From contig CM071598.1 of NCBI GenBank assembly GCA_036435485.1, forward strand, positions 179,252,148 through 179,316,147: DNA of 64,000 bases, written 5' to 3'. The notes under the pieces are model-generated. The model ran no database searches, was not told the origin of the DNA, and saw only the letters and a program-made list of their open reading frames with translations. Made by a program: the position numbers and the translations under genes. This stretch comes from Saposhnikovia divaricata. Taxonomy: Eukaryota > Streptophyta > Magnoliopsida > Apiales > Apiaceae. Shown piece after piece: positions 23,121 through 33,300 of the stretch (position 1 is the first letter of the stretch; every line of letters begins with the position of its first letter).

Positions 23121-23530
23121 TAAAATTTTTCTTCTTTTTGTAATAGAGATAAATTTTTTAATACTTTATCTGCTGATTCTGATATATTAGGTTTCATTTT
23201 ACTTATATTTACCATAATAGGTTCCTTAGTTCTTCTCCAAGCATTTATGGGTACCATTTCTAATTGTTCACTATTATCTTGGTTTTTTATTATTTGTACG
23301 TTTGTCTGTAATTCTTTTTCTAATTTGGCTAATTTATCTAATATTATTTTAAATGTTGGTATTTCAGATATATTCCATAAATCAGATAATTCTTCTCTTA
23401 TTATTTTTCTTATTTGAGATTGATCATTCCTGATTTCATCTATTATTGTTACTATATTATTTAAATTCTCTTTTACTATTATTTCTTCCCATAATTCTTG
23501 TATTTTATCAAAATTATTCGGATTATTCAT
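23120..23530 (-). CDS. Viral ORF of 136 aa, possible virion-associated protein
   Basis: This ORF overlaps the previous one by four bases (ATGA) and the capsid start by one. Most of it is predicted helical with heptad-like Leu/Ile spacing, and the C-terminus is basic (MVNISKMKP...LQKEEKF). A small coiled-coil, nucleic-acid-binding protein next to the capsid gene is typical of caulimovirid virion-associated proteins. That role is inferred from size, position and composition. The C-terminal third is duplicated in inverted orientation at 16441-16577. Confidence 0.5.
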   Translation of the reverse strand: MNNPNNFDKIQELWEEIIVKENLNNIVTIIDEIRNDQSQIRKIIREELSDLWNISEIPTFKIILDKLAKLEKELQTNVQIIKNQDNSEQLEMVPINAWRRTKEPIMVNISKMKPNISESADKVLKNLSLLQKEEKF

Positions 23531-23766
23531 TCTTTTGGTATATTAATGCGTTTTTTCCATCCATTTCCCATATCTATCCATATTTTCTTAGATTTTGTTT
23601 CTTCTTTTCTTATTATATTTTCTAATTCTTTTATATCATTTTCCAGTTTAGTTTCTTTTTCACTATATTCTAAATATTTTATTTGTGAATATATTTCTTC
23701 TTTTAAAGCATCTTTTATTTTTTGTAGTTTTACTTTCTTATTTTCCAATTTTTCTCGTATATTCAT
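23527..23766 (-). CDS. Viral small coiled-coil ORF, 79 aa
   Basis: The ORF starts four bases before the end of the movement protein frame and ends in a four-base overlap with the next. It is K/E-rich and heptad-like through about residue 60, with a short basic C-terminus containing WIDMGNGWKKRI. I do not recognise the family. The tight overlaps suggest a translated cistron of the polycistronic viral RNA. Confidence 0.5.
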   Translation of the reverse strand: MNIREKLENKKVKLQKIKDALKEEIYSQIKYLEYSEKETKLENDIKELENIIRKEETKSKKIWIDMGNGWKKRINIPKE

Positions 23767-25042
23767 AGTTTATTAATAAATCTAATCTTTTCTTGATCAT
23801 TTATTTCAATTCCATTATTATTGATCTTATAATTTATCATAGTTAAAAAGTCACTTTTTAATAATAATTCATTAGAACTATCATATTCTATGACTCCTAT
23901 ATTTATATTATATTCTAAATCTTGTATTTTGAATCTTAAGTTATCACTTTTAGTAATTATTATTTCTCTTTCATTTTCAGGATAATTATAAGTTTGTGGT
24001 TCTATTATACAACAATCATTTTCATTAATCTTATTTATATGTATAAAACTTTTAATAGCTCCAGTATTTATTTTAGCTATGCAATCTTTTGCTATAATTC
24101 CATCAAATATTATTACTTTAATTTTTAATCTATCTGTTCTTATATCTATTAAATTTATTCTTCTAGGTAAACTATATTGTCTGGTTATCATTTGTTGTCT
24201 TGAGGTTGATGGTTCTTTTCTAAAACTTAATCTTGAACCTTCTATTCTTGGTATTATTTTATTAGGTGGTCTTATTGTTCTTGTATTAAAATCCATATAT
24301 ATTTCTTCTGGTATAGTTATTTGTGAATTTTCTTTATGTTCTATTTGTTCTAATATTTCTTGATACATTTTTGGTACTAAGTGTTTAGTTACATGATGAT
24401 TACCTGTTAATGCATATATCATTTTAGTTTCAATACTTATTACTTTACTACCTTGTGGCATTTTTATTCCTTCTAATTTATAATATAGGGTTAAAGCTAA
24501 TTCTTTATGTTCATCTTTTAATGATATACTAAAATCTGGTTGTATGGTAAATTTTAATTTCTGATATATTAAATTTCCTTTAATTACTGATATTAAGGCA
24601 TCTTGTAAATTTCCTAGTATTCTATCATCTAGTATATATATTTGTATAGGTGTATCTATATTTTTCTGAAAATATGCTTTTATTGTAAACTCTACTGCTC
24701 CTAAATATATATTTCTATATTTATTTGCTTCTTTATTAGATAATTTTCTTAATTCTCTTTTTATAATTTCATCAGTTATAAGACTTATTTTTGTCTTACC
24801 ATGTATACTAGTTATATCTATTATATTCTCATGTTTCTGTGCTATATATCTGATTTCTTTATTTCTTTGAAATAATCCAGTTTTAAATATTTTCTTAACA
24901 GATAATTCTTCTTTTTCATTTTGTATTTTTCTATAAGTTTCAGGTTTAAAGCTTAATGTTTGTGACACTCCTTCTTCATATATGTTTCCATTTGGTAATA
25001 TGTTTCATTAGATTCTTCTGCTAATTCTTTACCTTTATCCAT
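23763..25042 (-). pseudogene. Viral 30K movement protein with protease-like C-terminal domain
   Basis: A 400-codon frame runs from 24968. It has no ATG of its own. The plausible start is ATG at 25042, which overlaps the previous ORF's stop by eight bases and leads to this frame if one base was lost near 25000. Residues about 15-220 match 30K-superfamily movement proteins, including DTPIQIYILDDRI and a KGNLIYQKLKFTIQPDFSISL-like core (split here by spacing). These proteins modify plasmodesmata for cell-to-cell spread. The last 130 residues look like a retropepsin: INTGAIKSFI around residue 301 (Asp replaced by Asn) and ELLLKSDFL near 367. Confidence 0.8.
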
Positions 25043-25271
25043 GACAAATTGTATTTACCTTATTCTTAATTTTTCTTTTACGTTTTTCAATCATCTCATT
25101 TAAAAGTTCTATAGCTTGATCTTTATAAACTTTCGAGAATGGTGAGTTACTACCATTATATTTTCCATTTTTTATTCTATTAATCCTTTTTCTAATTTTT
25201 TCTATGTCTTTATTTATTTCTTTAATTTTATTCTTTATATTTGCTCGGTATATAAAATAGGATTTATCCAT
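25035..25271 (-). CDS. Viral mini-ORF, repeat copy 3 (78 aa)
   Basis: It begins MDKSYFIYRANIK and ends ...CHG, like the two ORFs upstream, and is K/I-rich and helical. Its ATG lies inside the end of copy 2 (ATGGATAA, eight-base overlap), and its own stop is embedded the same way in the ATGGATAAA at the movement protein start. Function unknown. Confidence 0.6.
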   Translation of the reverse strand: MDKSYFIYRANIKNKIKEINKDIEKIRKRINRIKNGKYNGSNSPFSKVYKDQAIELLNEMIEKRKRKIKNKVNTICHG

Positions 25272-25494
25272 AGAAATAAATATTTGTTTTTGTTTCTAAT
25301 CTCTTTTTTATTTCACTAGTATATTCTCTAAGAATATTTATTCTTTCTTGGTCTTCTATTTTTTGTTTTTCAGATCCATTATTCTTTTTAGATTCTAAGT
25401 ATTTTAATATTTTCTCATAATGTTCTAATCTTTCAAAAGTTTCTTTAACTTCTTCTTTTATTTCTGATTTATATACAAAATATGATCTATCCAT
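25264..25494 (-). CDS. Viral mini-ORF, repeat copy 2 (76 aa)
   Basis: It begins MDRSYFVYKSEIK and ends ...FYG. The central part (residues 15-65) is a predicted coiled coil. The start overlaps copy 1 by eight bases. The first ten residues are nearly identical in all three copies while the middles have diverged strongly, so this is an old tandem triplication. No family is recognised. Confidence 0.6.
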   Translation of the reverse strand: MDRSYFVYKSEIKEEVKETFERLEHYEKILKYLESKKNNGSEKQKIEDQERINILREYTSEIKKRLETKTNIYFYG

Positions 25495-25687
25495 GGCAAA
25501 TAATTTCTATATCTGTTTTTATTTCTTTCTTTATATCACTTACGTATCTTTTAAGGAAATTAATATTATGTATTAAATTTTCATGATTAACACAATTTTC
25601 TAGTTTATTAAAACTTTTTTCATAATCTTGCATTATTTTAATTTTTTCTTTTATCTTTAACCTATATATAAAATAAGATCTTTCCAT
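25487..25687 (-). CDS. Viral mini-ORF, repeat copy 1 (66 aa)
   Basis: It begins MERSYFIYRLKIK and ends ...ICHG. It starts one base after the stop of the 80-aa ORF and overlaps copy 2 by eight bases. It is the shortest copy, lacking part of the central helix. Confidence 0.6.
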   Translation of the reverse strand: MERSYFIYRLKIKEKIKIMQDYEKSFNKLENCVNHENLIHNINFLKRYVSDIKKEIKTDIEIICHG

Positions 25688-25688
25688 T

Positions 25689-25931
25689 TTATCCAGTTAA
25701 ATTTGCATCTTCTAATAATCTTTCATGATACCATTTTATATTTATTCTATTTGCTCTATATTTTTCCCATATTTTACCTAATCTCTCGTATAATATTATT
25801 CTTTCTAGATGAGTTTCTTCTATCCATTCTATTTTATTAAGTTCAGTTTGAATTTTTTCCATTTCTTGTTCCATTTTTTCTCCAACTTTTATATAATATT
25901 TAAAAATTTCAAATCTTCTCCTTATTGTCAT
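25689..25931 (-). CDS. Viral small ORF, 80 aa
   Basis: The frame overlaps the upstream ORF by four bases. It is helical, with a basic N-terminus (MTIRRRFEIFKYYIK) and several Trp residues near the C-terminus (IKWYHERLLEDANLTG). Not recognised. Confidence 0.45.
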   Translation of the reverse strand: MTIRRRFEIFKYYIKVGEKMEQEMEKIQTELNKIEWIEETHLERIILYERLGKIWEKYRANRINIKWYHERLLEDANLTG

Positions 25932-26224
25932 TTTTTCTTATTTAATTTATTAGCTAAATCATTTATTAATTTATATTGTTCTTCTATAACCTTTCTTAAT
26001 TCTTCTGTTTCCTTATTTTTTCTCATTATTAACGTTAAATTCTTTTCTTCTAACATACTTATCTGTCGATCTCTATCAGTTAACATATCTCTTAATATTT
26101 TTATTGTGTCTTCTCTTTGATCTATTATTCTCAAACTAATTTTACAACTTTCAATATGTTGATTTATATCTTTGTTATAAGTAGGAGTTTTAGCTGCTAT
26201 TTTCTGAATTCTTTCTAGATCCAT
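25928..26224 (-). CDS. Viral small ORF, 98 aa
   Basis: Starts MDLERIQKIAAK, with a coiled-coil-like middle (residues 40-85) and a K-rich end. It follows the 45-aa ORF by two bases. Not recognised; it could correspond to one of the small 5' cistrons found before the movement protein in several caulimovirids. Confidence 0.45.
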   Translation of the reverse strand: MDLERIQKIAAKTPTYNKDINQHIESCKISLRIIDQREDTIKILRDMLTDRDRQISMLEEKNLTLIMRKNKETEELRKVIEEQYKLINDLANKLNKKK

Positions 26225-26226
26225 TT

Positions 26227-26364
26227 TTAAACTAAATATTTTTTAATAAGTTTTTTACACATCTTTTGTGTAAATTTACTATTTGATTTATACATTATTA
26301 ATAGGGTTGCAATTATACCTGAATGATATTCTTTCCTAAATTTTGAGTTAATAGGAGGTCTCAT
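26227..26364 (-). CDS. Viral first short ORF, 45 aa
   Basis: ATG at 26364 opens MRPPINSKFRKEYHSG and continues for 45 codons to a TAA at 26227. It is basic and contains a hydrophobic segment (IIATLLIMY). It is the most 5' cistron seen and lies two bases before the 98-aa ORF. Too short for a function call, but the close packing with the next five ORFs supports it as genuine. Confidence 0.4.
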   Translation of the reverse strand: MRPPINSKFRKEYHSGIIATLLIMYKSNSKFTQKMCKKLIKKYLV

Positions 26365-26436
26365 GTTTTAATTTCATAAGTCTGGCACTTCTTTTCATGC
26401 ATGCCGTGTACTTTTTTCATATATAAACTTGACTTA

Positions 26437-26727
26437 CTCCCTCTGTCCCATCCATTTCTTCACACTTTCCTTTTTGGGATGTCCCATCCAATTCTTCACC
26501 TTTCAAAACTTTCCTAAAATAGTAAAATTTTATACATATAAAATCAACTACATCCACTACTTTCCTCCACTATACCCACTTTATACATTATATATTTTTG
26601 GGTCCCATCACTTTACTCACTTTTCTCCTCCACTGTACCCACTTTATACATTATATATTTATGAGTCCCACCACTTTACTCAATTTTCTCACTTTTCACC
26701 CATTTTTTTATATATTTCCTTGGTCTC
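26437..26727. mobile_element. Stowaway-like MITE, left part
   Basis: CTCCCTCTGTCCCATCCATT starts right after a TA and is the inverted counterpart of the GGTGGGACGGAGGGAG-TA end at 53905. Together with 53862-53905 this forms a MITE of about 340 bp with TA target duplication. A ~65-bp internal direct repeat (ACCCACTTTATACATTATATATTT) occurs at about 26574 and 26637. The CACTA element sits inside it. Confidence 0.8.
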
Positions 26728-26757
26728 CACTACAACAAATCTGGCTATAGACGACAC
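26728..26757 (+). repeat. CACTA left terminal inverted repeat
   Basis: Starts CACTACAACAAATCTGGC and ends AGACGACAC; it pairs with 53829-53858. Confidence 0.95.
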
Positions 26758-27335
26758 GTATCAGACAACACCCATGGGAAAAAGTGTTGCCCGAAATGAT
26801 CAGACAACTGTTATTTTCCAACTCGAAAAAGTATTGTGTAATCCTACATTCACACAATGGGCCAAAACCGTTGTGTGATAAATCTTACCAGACAAGCATT
26901 TCTTGACCAGGGGTGTTGTGTAAATGCATAAGTATTTTTAAGATTAGACAAGCCTTAGCAAATAAGTGTTGTGTGAATGCCTGCAACACAATATACAGGA
27001 AAACTGTTGTTGCATTTAGACAAGTGTTTTTAGGTCTGTTGTCTAATTGGAAGTCATACAATATGTTATCCATAGTGTTGTGTGAAAGTGAACCAACACA
27101 CAACATTTTTTTGAAATATTATATGAATGAAGCATAGACAATACTTCATAAAAAGTATTGTTAGAATGAGACAAGTGGTTTCCAATGTGGTATTGTGTAA
27201 TGATATTTAACACAAGTGCTTTACATAGTGTTGTATGAACTTAATCCAACATACAACAGGTTCTGGCCTATTGTGTGTTTCAACTCATACAAGTGTCTTC
27301 TGTTTAAAACTGTTGTCTAATGAACTGTACATGAA
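26758..27335. repeat. CACTA left subterminal repeat region
   Basis: Short motifs of the form TGTTGTGTRA, CTGTTGTCTAA and AGACAAGTG recur at least ten times in mixed orientation. In En/Spm elements such subterminal arrays are binding sites for the TNPA-type protein. Confidence 0.8.
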
Positions 27336-27464
27336 AAAAAAATATATTTAAAAGATGACTAACCTACCAAATTGGCGTCCAACAAACCAAACAAAGTCCA
27401 AACAAAAGAGAACAAACCAACCAACAATCTATCAAGAGTTATAGTCACAAATTAATTTATTACA

Positions 27465-29561
27465 TTACGAAAGTTGTATTAGTTCATCAACATCATCTCG
27501 AATGTAACTAGTAGGCATGTCTTCATCAACATCCGGAAAATTGGGCATAAAGAAGTCATTCTCAAGTTCTACTTCTACAGATGCCTCATTGTCTTCATAG
27601 TAATTTTTCTCCGGTAACTTCAAGACAACGGACCATGATTTATCAAGAGGATCATCAATGTAACAAACTTGTTTAACATGTTTTGCCAATACAAATGGAT
27701 CATCTAAAAAGCCCAACCTATTCAAATTTACTAATGTATATCCCAAGTCGTCTACCTTCGTGCCTATGTTCATATCTACCCACTTACAATGAAAAATAGG
27801 GACCCTAAGGTAATTATAGTCCAACTCCCATATACTTGTTATAACTCCGTAATATGTATGTGATGTGTGCTCAATGTTTTTATCCTTACCGTGCACAACC
27901 ATTGTATCGGCTTCTACACACACACCACTGCATTGAACCTGACGCATGTCATCACGATCCCTGGTACTAAAGGTAACCCCATCCATTCTGTATCCGCTGA
28001 ATGTAGGAACATCTTTGTTGGGTTCGTCTGCGATCCATATTATCTCGTTTGATAACTCTTTTTTGTCTTCCAAATCTGAAGCAATCTGAAAAAAATAAAC
28101 AAGTAGTAAAATGATTCATCTGAGCTATGGAGTTGTAAAAAAATCACAAAACTATTATTAAAATCACATAATACCTTTTGTTTAAACCATTTAGGGAATG
28201 TCTCATTTTGCTTGTTCTTTAGCCACATTTCATCATTTACATGTTCCGGATATTTGGTCATTAAAAATGCCATGTGTTCCCTGGAGTCATTAAAAATGAC
28301 ATAAGAAATGCATGCAAATAAAGAAAATAAAGAAATTAAATTCATGGCTTACTTGAAAAACGGTATAACTGCATTAGTATTCTGGAGAACACACAAATGT
28401 GCTACGTGCAAATCAGTCCTACTCGGGGTTATTACGGTTGCACCCGATAATGGCCTGCAAATGGCATCCTTAGTATGTCTACCAGTTTTTGGTACCCCGA
28501 TAGTTGTTCTTTCGTCATGGTCCACCAAACATTCCACCGCCTCTTCTGCTATATAGCCTCCGCAATACAACCTTCTGCACGAGCCCGATTCTTTATATAT
28601 CCCTTGAATGTCTTCATGTATCTCTCAAAAGGATACATCCACCTAAGGAAAATTGGTCCACAGAGCTCAACTTCTCGTACAAGATGCACCGATATATGAA
28701 ACATTAGATCAAACAAGGAAGGGGGGAAGTATTTTTCAAGCTGGCATAAAGTAATTACCAATTCTGATTGCATTTTCTCCAACTTATCAGGCTCAATAAC
28801 TTTACTACAAATTGCCTTAAAGAAGAGGTAGAACCTGATAATTGTGTTCCTGACTCTTTTTTGCAATGATGATCGAATTGCAATTGGGAGTAAATGATGC
28901 AATATCATATGGCAGTCATGAGATTTCATTCCAGTAAGTCTAAGAGTTTCCATTGAAACTAGACTCCTAACATTAGAACAAAAACCATCAGGCAACTTCA
29001 TGTTAAGAAAGGAAGAGCAGACAACCTTTTTTTCGGAATGAGTCAAATTCCAAGATGCTAATGGTAACTTCTCCTTTTTCCCTGGAGTTTTTGGCCTCAA
29101 CTCGGTTTTTATTCCCATTTCAGCCATGTCAATACGAACAGATTCTTTGTCTTTTATTTTCTTTGGTATATTAAGCATGGTGCCAAGTAAAGCTTCGCAT
29201 ATATTTTTCTCAATGTGCATCACATCGAGAACATGTCTAACCGGTAGAAACTTCCAGTACTCAAGCTCAAAGAATATAGATACCTTTTTCCAAATAGGTC
29301 GAACATCACCTTTCTTTAATCGAGGTTGGCATTGTGTCTTACCGTAGACATGGCCCTTCAAATGTTGTACTCTTTGAATCACCTCCTCTCCGGTTAGGGG
29401 AATTGGAGCAGTTTCCTTTTCCACGGTGTTATCAAAATCTTGTTTTTGTCGGCGATATGGATGATGACGCGGCAGCCACCTCCGATGCCTCATGACCACA
29501 CACTTACGACAATTAACTAGCCTTGTAGCTTTTGTGTTATCAACGCATACAGGACACCCGT
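27465..29561 (-). pseudogene. TNP2-type CACTA transposase, 3' part (after the insertion)
   Basis: Reading from the insertion point at 29561: GCPVC and HRRWLPRHH (Transposase_21), then VRHVLDVMHIEKNICE, the conserved MHIEKN block. DUF4218 follows (METLRLTGMKSHDCH, GPIFLRWMYPFERYMK). At about 28556 one G appears to be missing, shifting the frame just before GGYIAEEAVECL. The exon then ends at 28353 (CAA|GTAAGC). Exon 2 is 28280-28175 (EHMAFLMTKYPEH). Exon 3 is about 28085-27465, a DUF4216 domain (GYTLVNLNRLGFLDDPF) ending with a stop. Intron borders follow GT-AG. Adding back one base and removing the insertion gives 1,068 codons across all exons. Confidence 0.9.
29557..29561. repeat. Target-site duplication, left copy (CCCGT)
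   Basis: Five bases immediately before the left LTR, identical to 45139-45143. Confidence 0.95.
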
Positions 29562-29824
29562 TGTAAGAACCCCAAATTTTGGATATAATTAAAACTTTTT
29601 ATTAAGTAATGATTAAATGAGGAACAATGATTCCGACAACAAGGTCACCAGCTCTAATGAATGGTGGTTTCAAAGAACAATGATTGTAATGAATGGATAT
29701 TGCTTTGTACAATGATCCTGATGCATTGGTATATTGTCAGAATAGAGTAATTCGATGGTTGAGAACCTAGATAAGAATAATCTACCATCCAGGAAGGAGC
29801 TAATGGATCCTTGAAAGGAAATGA

Positions 29825-29884
29825 GTACGTGCATAGTATTTCCCGTACGTGCATAGTGTTTCCTGTACGTGCATAGTAATTTGG
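29825..29884 (+). repeat. Three 20-bp repeats with an ACGTG core
   Basis: GTACGTGCATAGT starts at 29825, 29845 and 29865. ACGTG is the G-box/ABRE core. The same triplet recurs in the right LTR at 40345-40404. Confidence 0.85.
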
Positions 29885-32559
29885 TGGACGAACAGTGATT
29901 TTGTAAGTTGGAAAACTTTTCATGCCACCCTATGTACGGGACGTGATATGGATGTTTCGAAGTCATATTAGTAATACGCGGAGGAAATAAGTGAATGCAG
30001 AGACGATCGGAATTCAAAAATTCCAAATTCTTTTCGGTATAATATTTGACCGGACAGTGGATTAAATATTATTATAATCCAAGAATTGAGATATTAACTT
30101 TGAGGATTTGATATTTTGGGATGTTATTATATTTGATTTAAGAATGAAGGTAGGAAACCACTGAGGAGTGGTTATGGCTACAATGTAATTATTGATATTT
30201 GGAAAGAATGAATGGAATTCGACCTTATTATGTTTATGTCTTGAAGAATGCTAAAGGGTGACAACATAGGTAAGAATAATCTATCTTCTAAGGGAATAAG
30301 ATATGGCAACTTCAAGCAAGAGAATACCCTCATGTCATCCAGATCGATAACGATTAATCCAGTAGTTCCGTAAAAAGGTTAAGGAACGATCGAAAGAGAA
30401 TACGGACAATTGTACCACCCTAAGAGAACAAGTAAAGAATACAGAATGAATAGTGTTTGGTGGGAGTATATAATAATATGAGACAACACTATACAGAAGC
30501 ATTCGGAACGGATTTCCGAGTTCGTATTAGTGATCCAGGGGGAAAATAAGTGTATGTAAAAGCTGTCGGATTCTGAAAAACCGCACTTTTATTTTCTCCG
30601 AGAGTTCCCTGGACACTGATAGCCTTAAGTATTTAACGAATGGATTTAAGGAATATAAATTGGAAAGTTAGAATGAAAGATGGAGAATGAAAGTATTAAT
30701 ATTAAAGAGGATTCCCGGTAAACCCTAATTAGAAATTCGTGAAATATTCCCACGAACGACCAATCAAATTGAGCAATAACCGGACAAAGAATCAAGCAGA
30801 GAGCCAAGGGGCAACCATGTGCAAGTGGATATGACTAGTAACCAAGCTTGTTACAACAAGGAACTAGAACAATTAGAGATCAAACTAGTACTTAGCATCA
30901 TCTTCTCATCCAACCATAAGATCAAGACACATGCCCCTTAAAATACCTCATCCATGACCTCATACCTTTATTAAAGGTACTTTATGCCTAGATATTATCT
31001 CAATAATTCATTTGGGACAAGATGAGGTCAAAGAGCAAGGCAAACAACTCCATCTCTCTCCCATCTTCATGCCATTCGAATTTTGGCTAAATTCAAGAAC
31101 CAAAATCCAAGTTCCAACCATCATTTGATCTCCAAATTTTTATGGTAAGTCCTATATTTCATAAAAGTGATACCCTAGAAATTTTAGCTTCAAATTCCTT
31201 AGTTTCCATTTTCAAAAAAAAATCATGAAAGAGGAGGATGAATAGTAACCTTCTTGAATTAACTTTGTTTATCTTGATTTCCATGATGATCTAAGGTTTG
31301 TTAAGGCTAGGAAAGGCACATACAAGGCTTATTAAAGCTAGGACATATCCCAAGGAAGGTAATCCACTTGAAACCCTAGATCTTGTTTTGAGAATTATGC
31401 ATGTTCTTGATGGATTTAAGCTTGGTAATGATGTTAGTATGTTATAAGCATGATTAGTTAAGTGATTTAGTGATTTTGGTAACATGATGATTATAATGCT
31501 AAAGTAGATGTTCTTGGAAAGATTTGGGATGAGGAATATGTGTATGAGTTGTATTGATGCCCGGTGTGGCTTGGTTGTGTTGCTATGATTTTTAGAACGT
31601 TCGATTTATAGCCGTCGTAATGCCGAATTTTTGTTAACACTTAGAAACCAAGCATGGCAGTTGATATAATTTCCTGATCTTGATAATATTATGACTGGTA
31701 CTTGTAGATCTCGAGCCATAGATCGTTTTGGCGCGAGAATCGAAACATTCCGACTTACGGTTTAGGAGTTATGGTCAAATTACTAAAATTGGTTCGGAAC
31801 CGTAAGTAAAAGTTCGTAACTTCAATTGAACCCTCGTAAATCATGTAACGTCATGGCGAATCTTGGTAAATAAATACTAGAGGTAAAAAGGAAGGCGTGA
31901 AAGAAAACCGTATGTCAAAAGGATCATTTTTCGATTTATTAAAAATGTTCGAGTCGAGGTTAAACGCGAACGAACCCCTAAAAGACGACTCTTTTATAAC
32001 TTCGGTAAAACACTTAGAAAACGGGCGATAAAACTCAGAGTATAGTATTGGTTCGTAACGATCGACTTTAGAACTCATATGACTTAAGTATGTCCCACGT
32101 ATAAGTACAATGACATGTCGTAGTAACGAACGAATGTCGGGTCGGATCAGTGATAAAAGTAATCCACTAAAAGGGGTATAACGAGATAACTCGAGAACGT
32201 GTTTCGAATTAAGTATAACTTAACTTTTAATATGTTAAGTGATTAATCCCGAATGCCTTGGCTATTTATAGATCACCAAGTTGAACCGGGACCCGCTACC
32301 ACTACCCCTTACCGTACTCGACTACCAGGCAAGTTTCAATTCCCTTCTTTTAGGCTGTTGTTGTGATTGAATAAGTATATATATATGATTGCTGATATAC
32401 ATATGCCATTGCATGCATGCCTACTTTCAAGTTGAATTGATATACTTGTTCCCTGAATGTTATTGTTGGCTTATAAGCTAGATAGTTAGATATCAGTTAT
32501 AAGCCGAGGATTGTAAGACCCTCGTAGAAGGGCATATACATCTTATTAATCGAATATAG

Positions 32560-33300
32560 ATCGGGAGTCAATATTCCTTGATATATCGAGATTACCTCGG
32601 AAGAAAGTATTTAATTAAATATTTTCTATTATTCAAGCGACGAATATTATTTGAATATTCGTTCGAGATTATTTATTTAATGATCCTTACTTCAAATAAT
32701 TATTTGAACGTAACTATTCAACGAATAATATTTCTCAATATTCATTCAGAGTCGAATTGATTATCGACTATTATTTCGAATATTCTTCTAAAGATGAGTC
32801 TATTAAATGAATATTATTTGGATATTCTTTTAGACTATTATTTTATTAAATAAATATTACTTTTGAATATTCATTTAAGATATTAAATACTTGATGAATA
32901 TTATTTTAATATTCATCTGAAGCTTGATTTAATTATCGAATATTTTCTCGAATATTCCTTAAGGCTTGGATTACTAAATGAATATTACTTGATATTCATT
33001 TAGGATATTATTCATTAAATGAATATTACTTTTGAATATTCATTTAAATTCCTAATTAATTATGAATATTACCTTAAATATTCTTTTCAGGTCTTATTAA
33101 TTAATGAATATTGTTTTGAATATTCATTTAAATATTTATTTATTCAATAAATATTCCCCTGATATTTCTTCAGGGATTATTTTGAGAAATACCCTGATTA
33201 AAGATATTCTTCACATTCCCAAATATTCTTTAAATATTTTAACTCATTAAATATTCTCTGAATATTTATTCCATACTTAGAATAATCTCGATAAGGTTTA
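32560..33300 (+). repeat. Palindrome-rich AATATT tract in the LTR
   Basis: Units such as AATGAATATTACTTTTGAATATTCATTT repeat in divergent form more than ten times. GAATATT and AATATTC alternate, so each unit can form a hairpin. The same tract is at 43080-43820. Confidence 0.8.

Larger units (their letters stand above)
17280..26435 (-). mobile_element. Endogenous caulimovirid (pararetrovirus) block
   Basis: On the minus strand the order is: small ORFs (26364-25035), 30K movement protein, two coiled-coil ORFs, capsid with zinc knuckle, aspartic protease, RT with YVDD, RNase H, a TAV-position ORF and an intergenic promoter region. This gene order, the overlapping cistrons and the absence of integrase identify the family Caulimoviridae. 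The block is very AT-rich. At least ten stops and frameshifts in the capsid-pol region mark an inactive integrated copy. It ends next to a MITE on the right and an inverted duplicate on the left. Genus is not assigned. Confidence 0.92.

Noticed and set aside
22405..26120. Phe/Leu-rich plus-strand frames resembling membrane proteins
   Set aside because: They are antisense shadows of Lys/Glu-rich viral coiled-coil ORFs.
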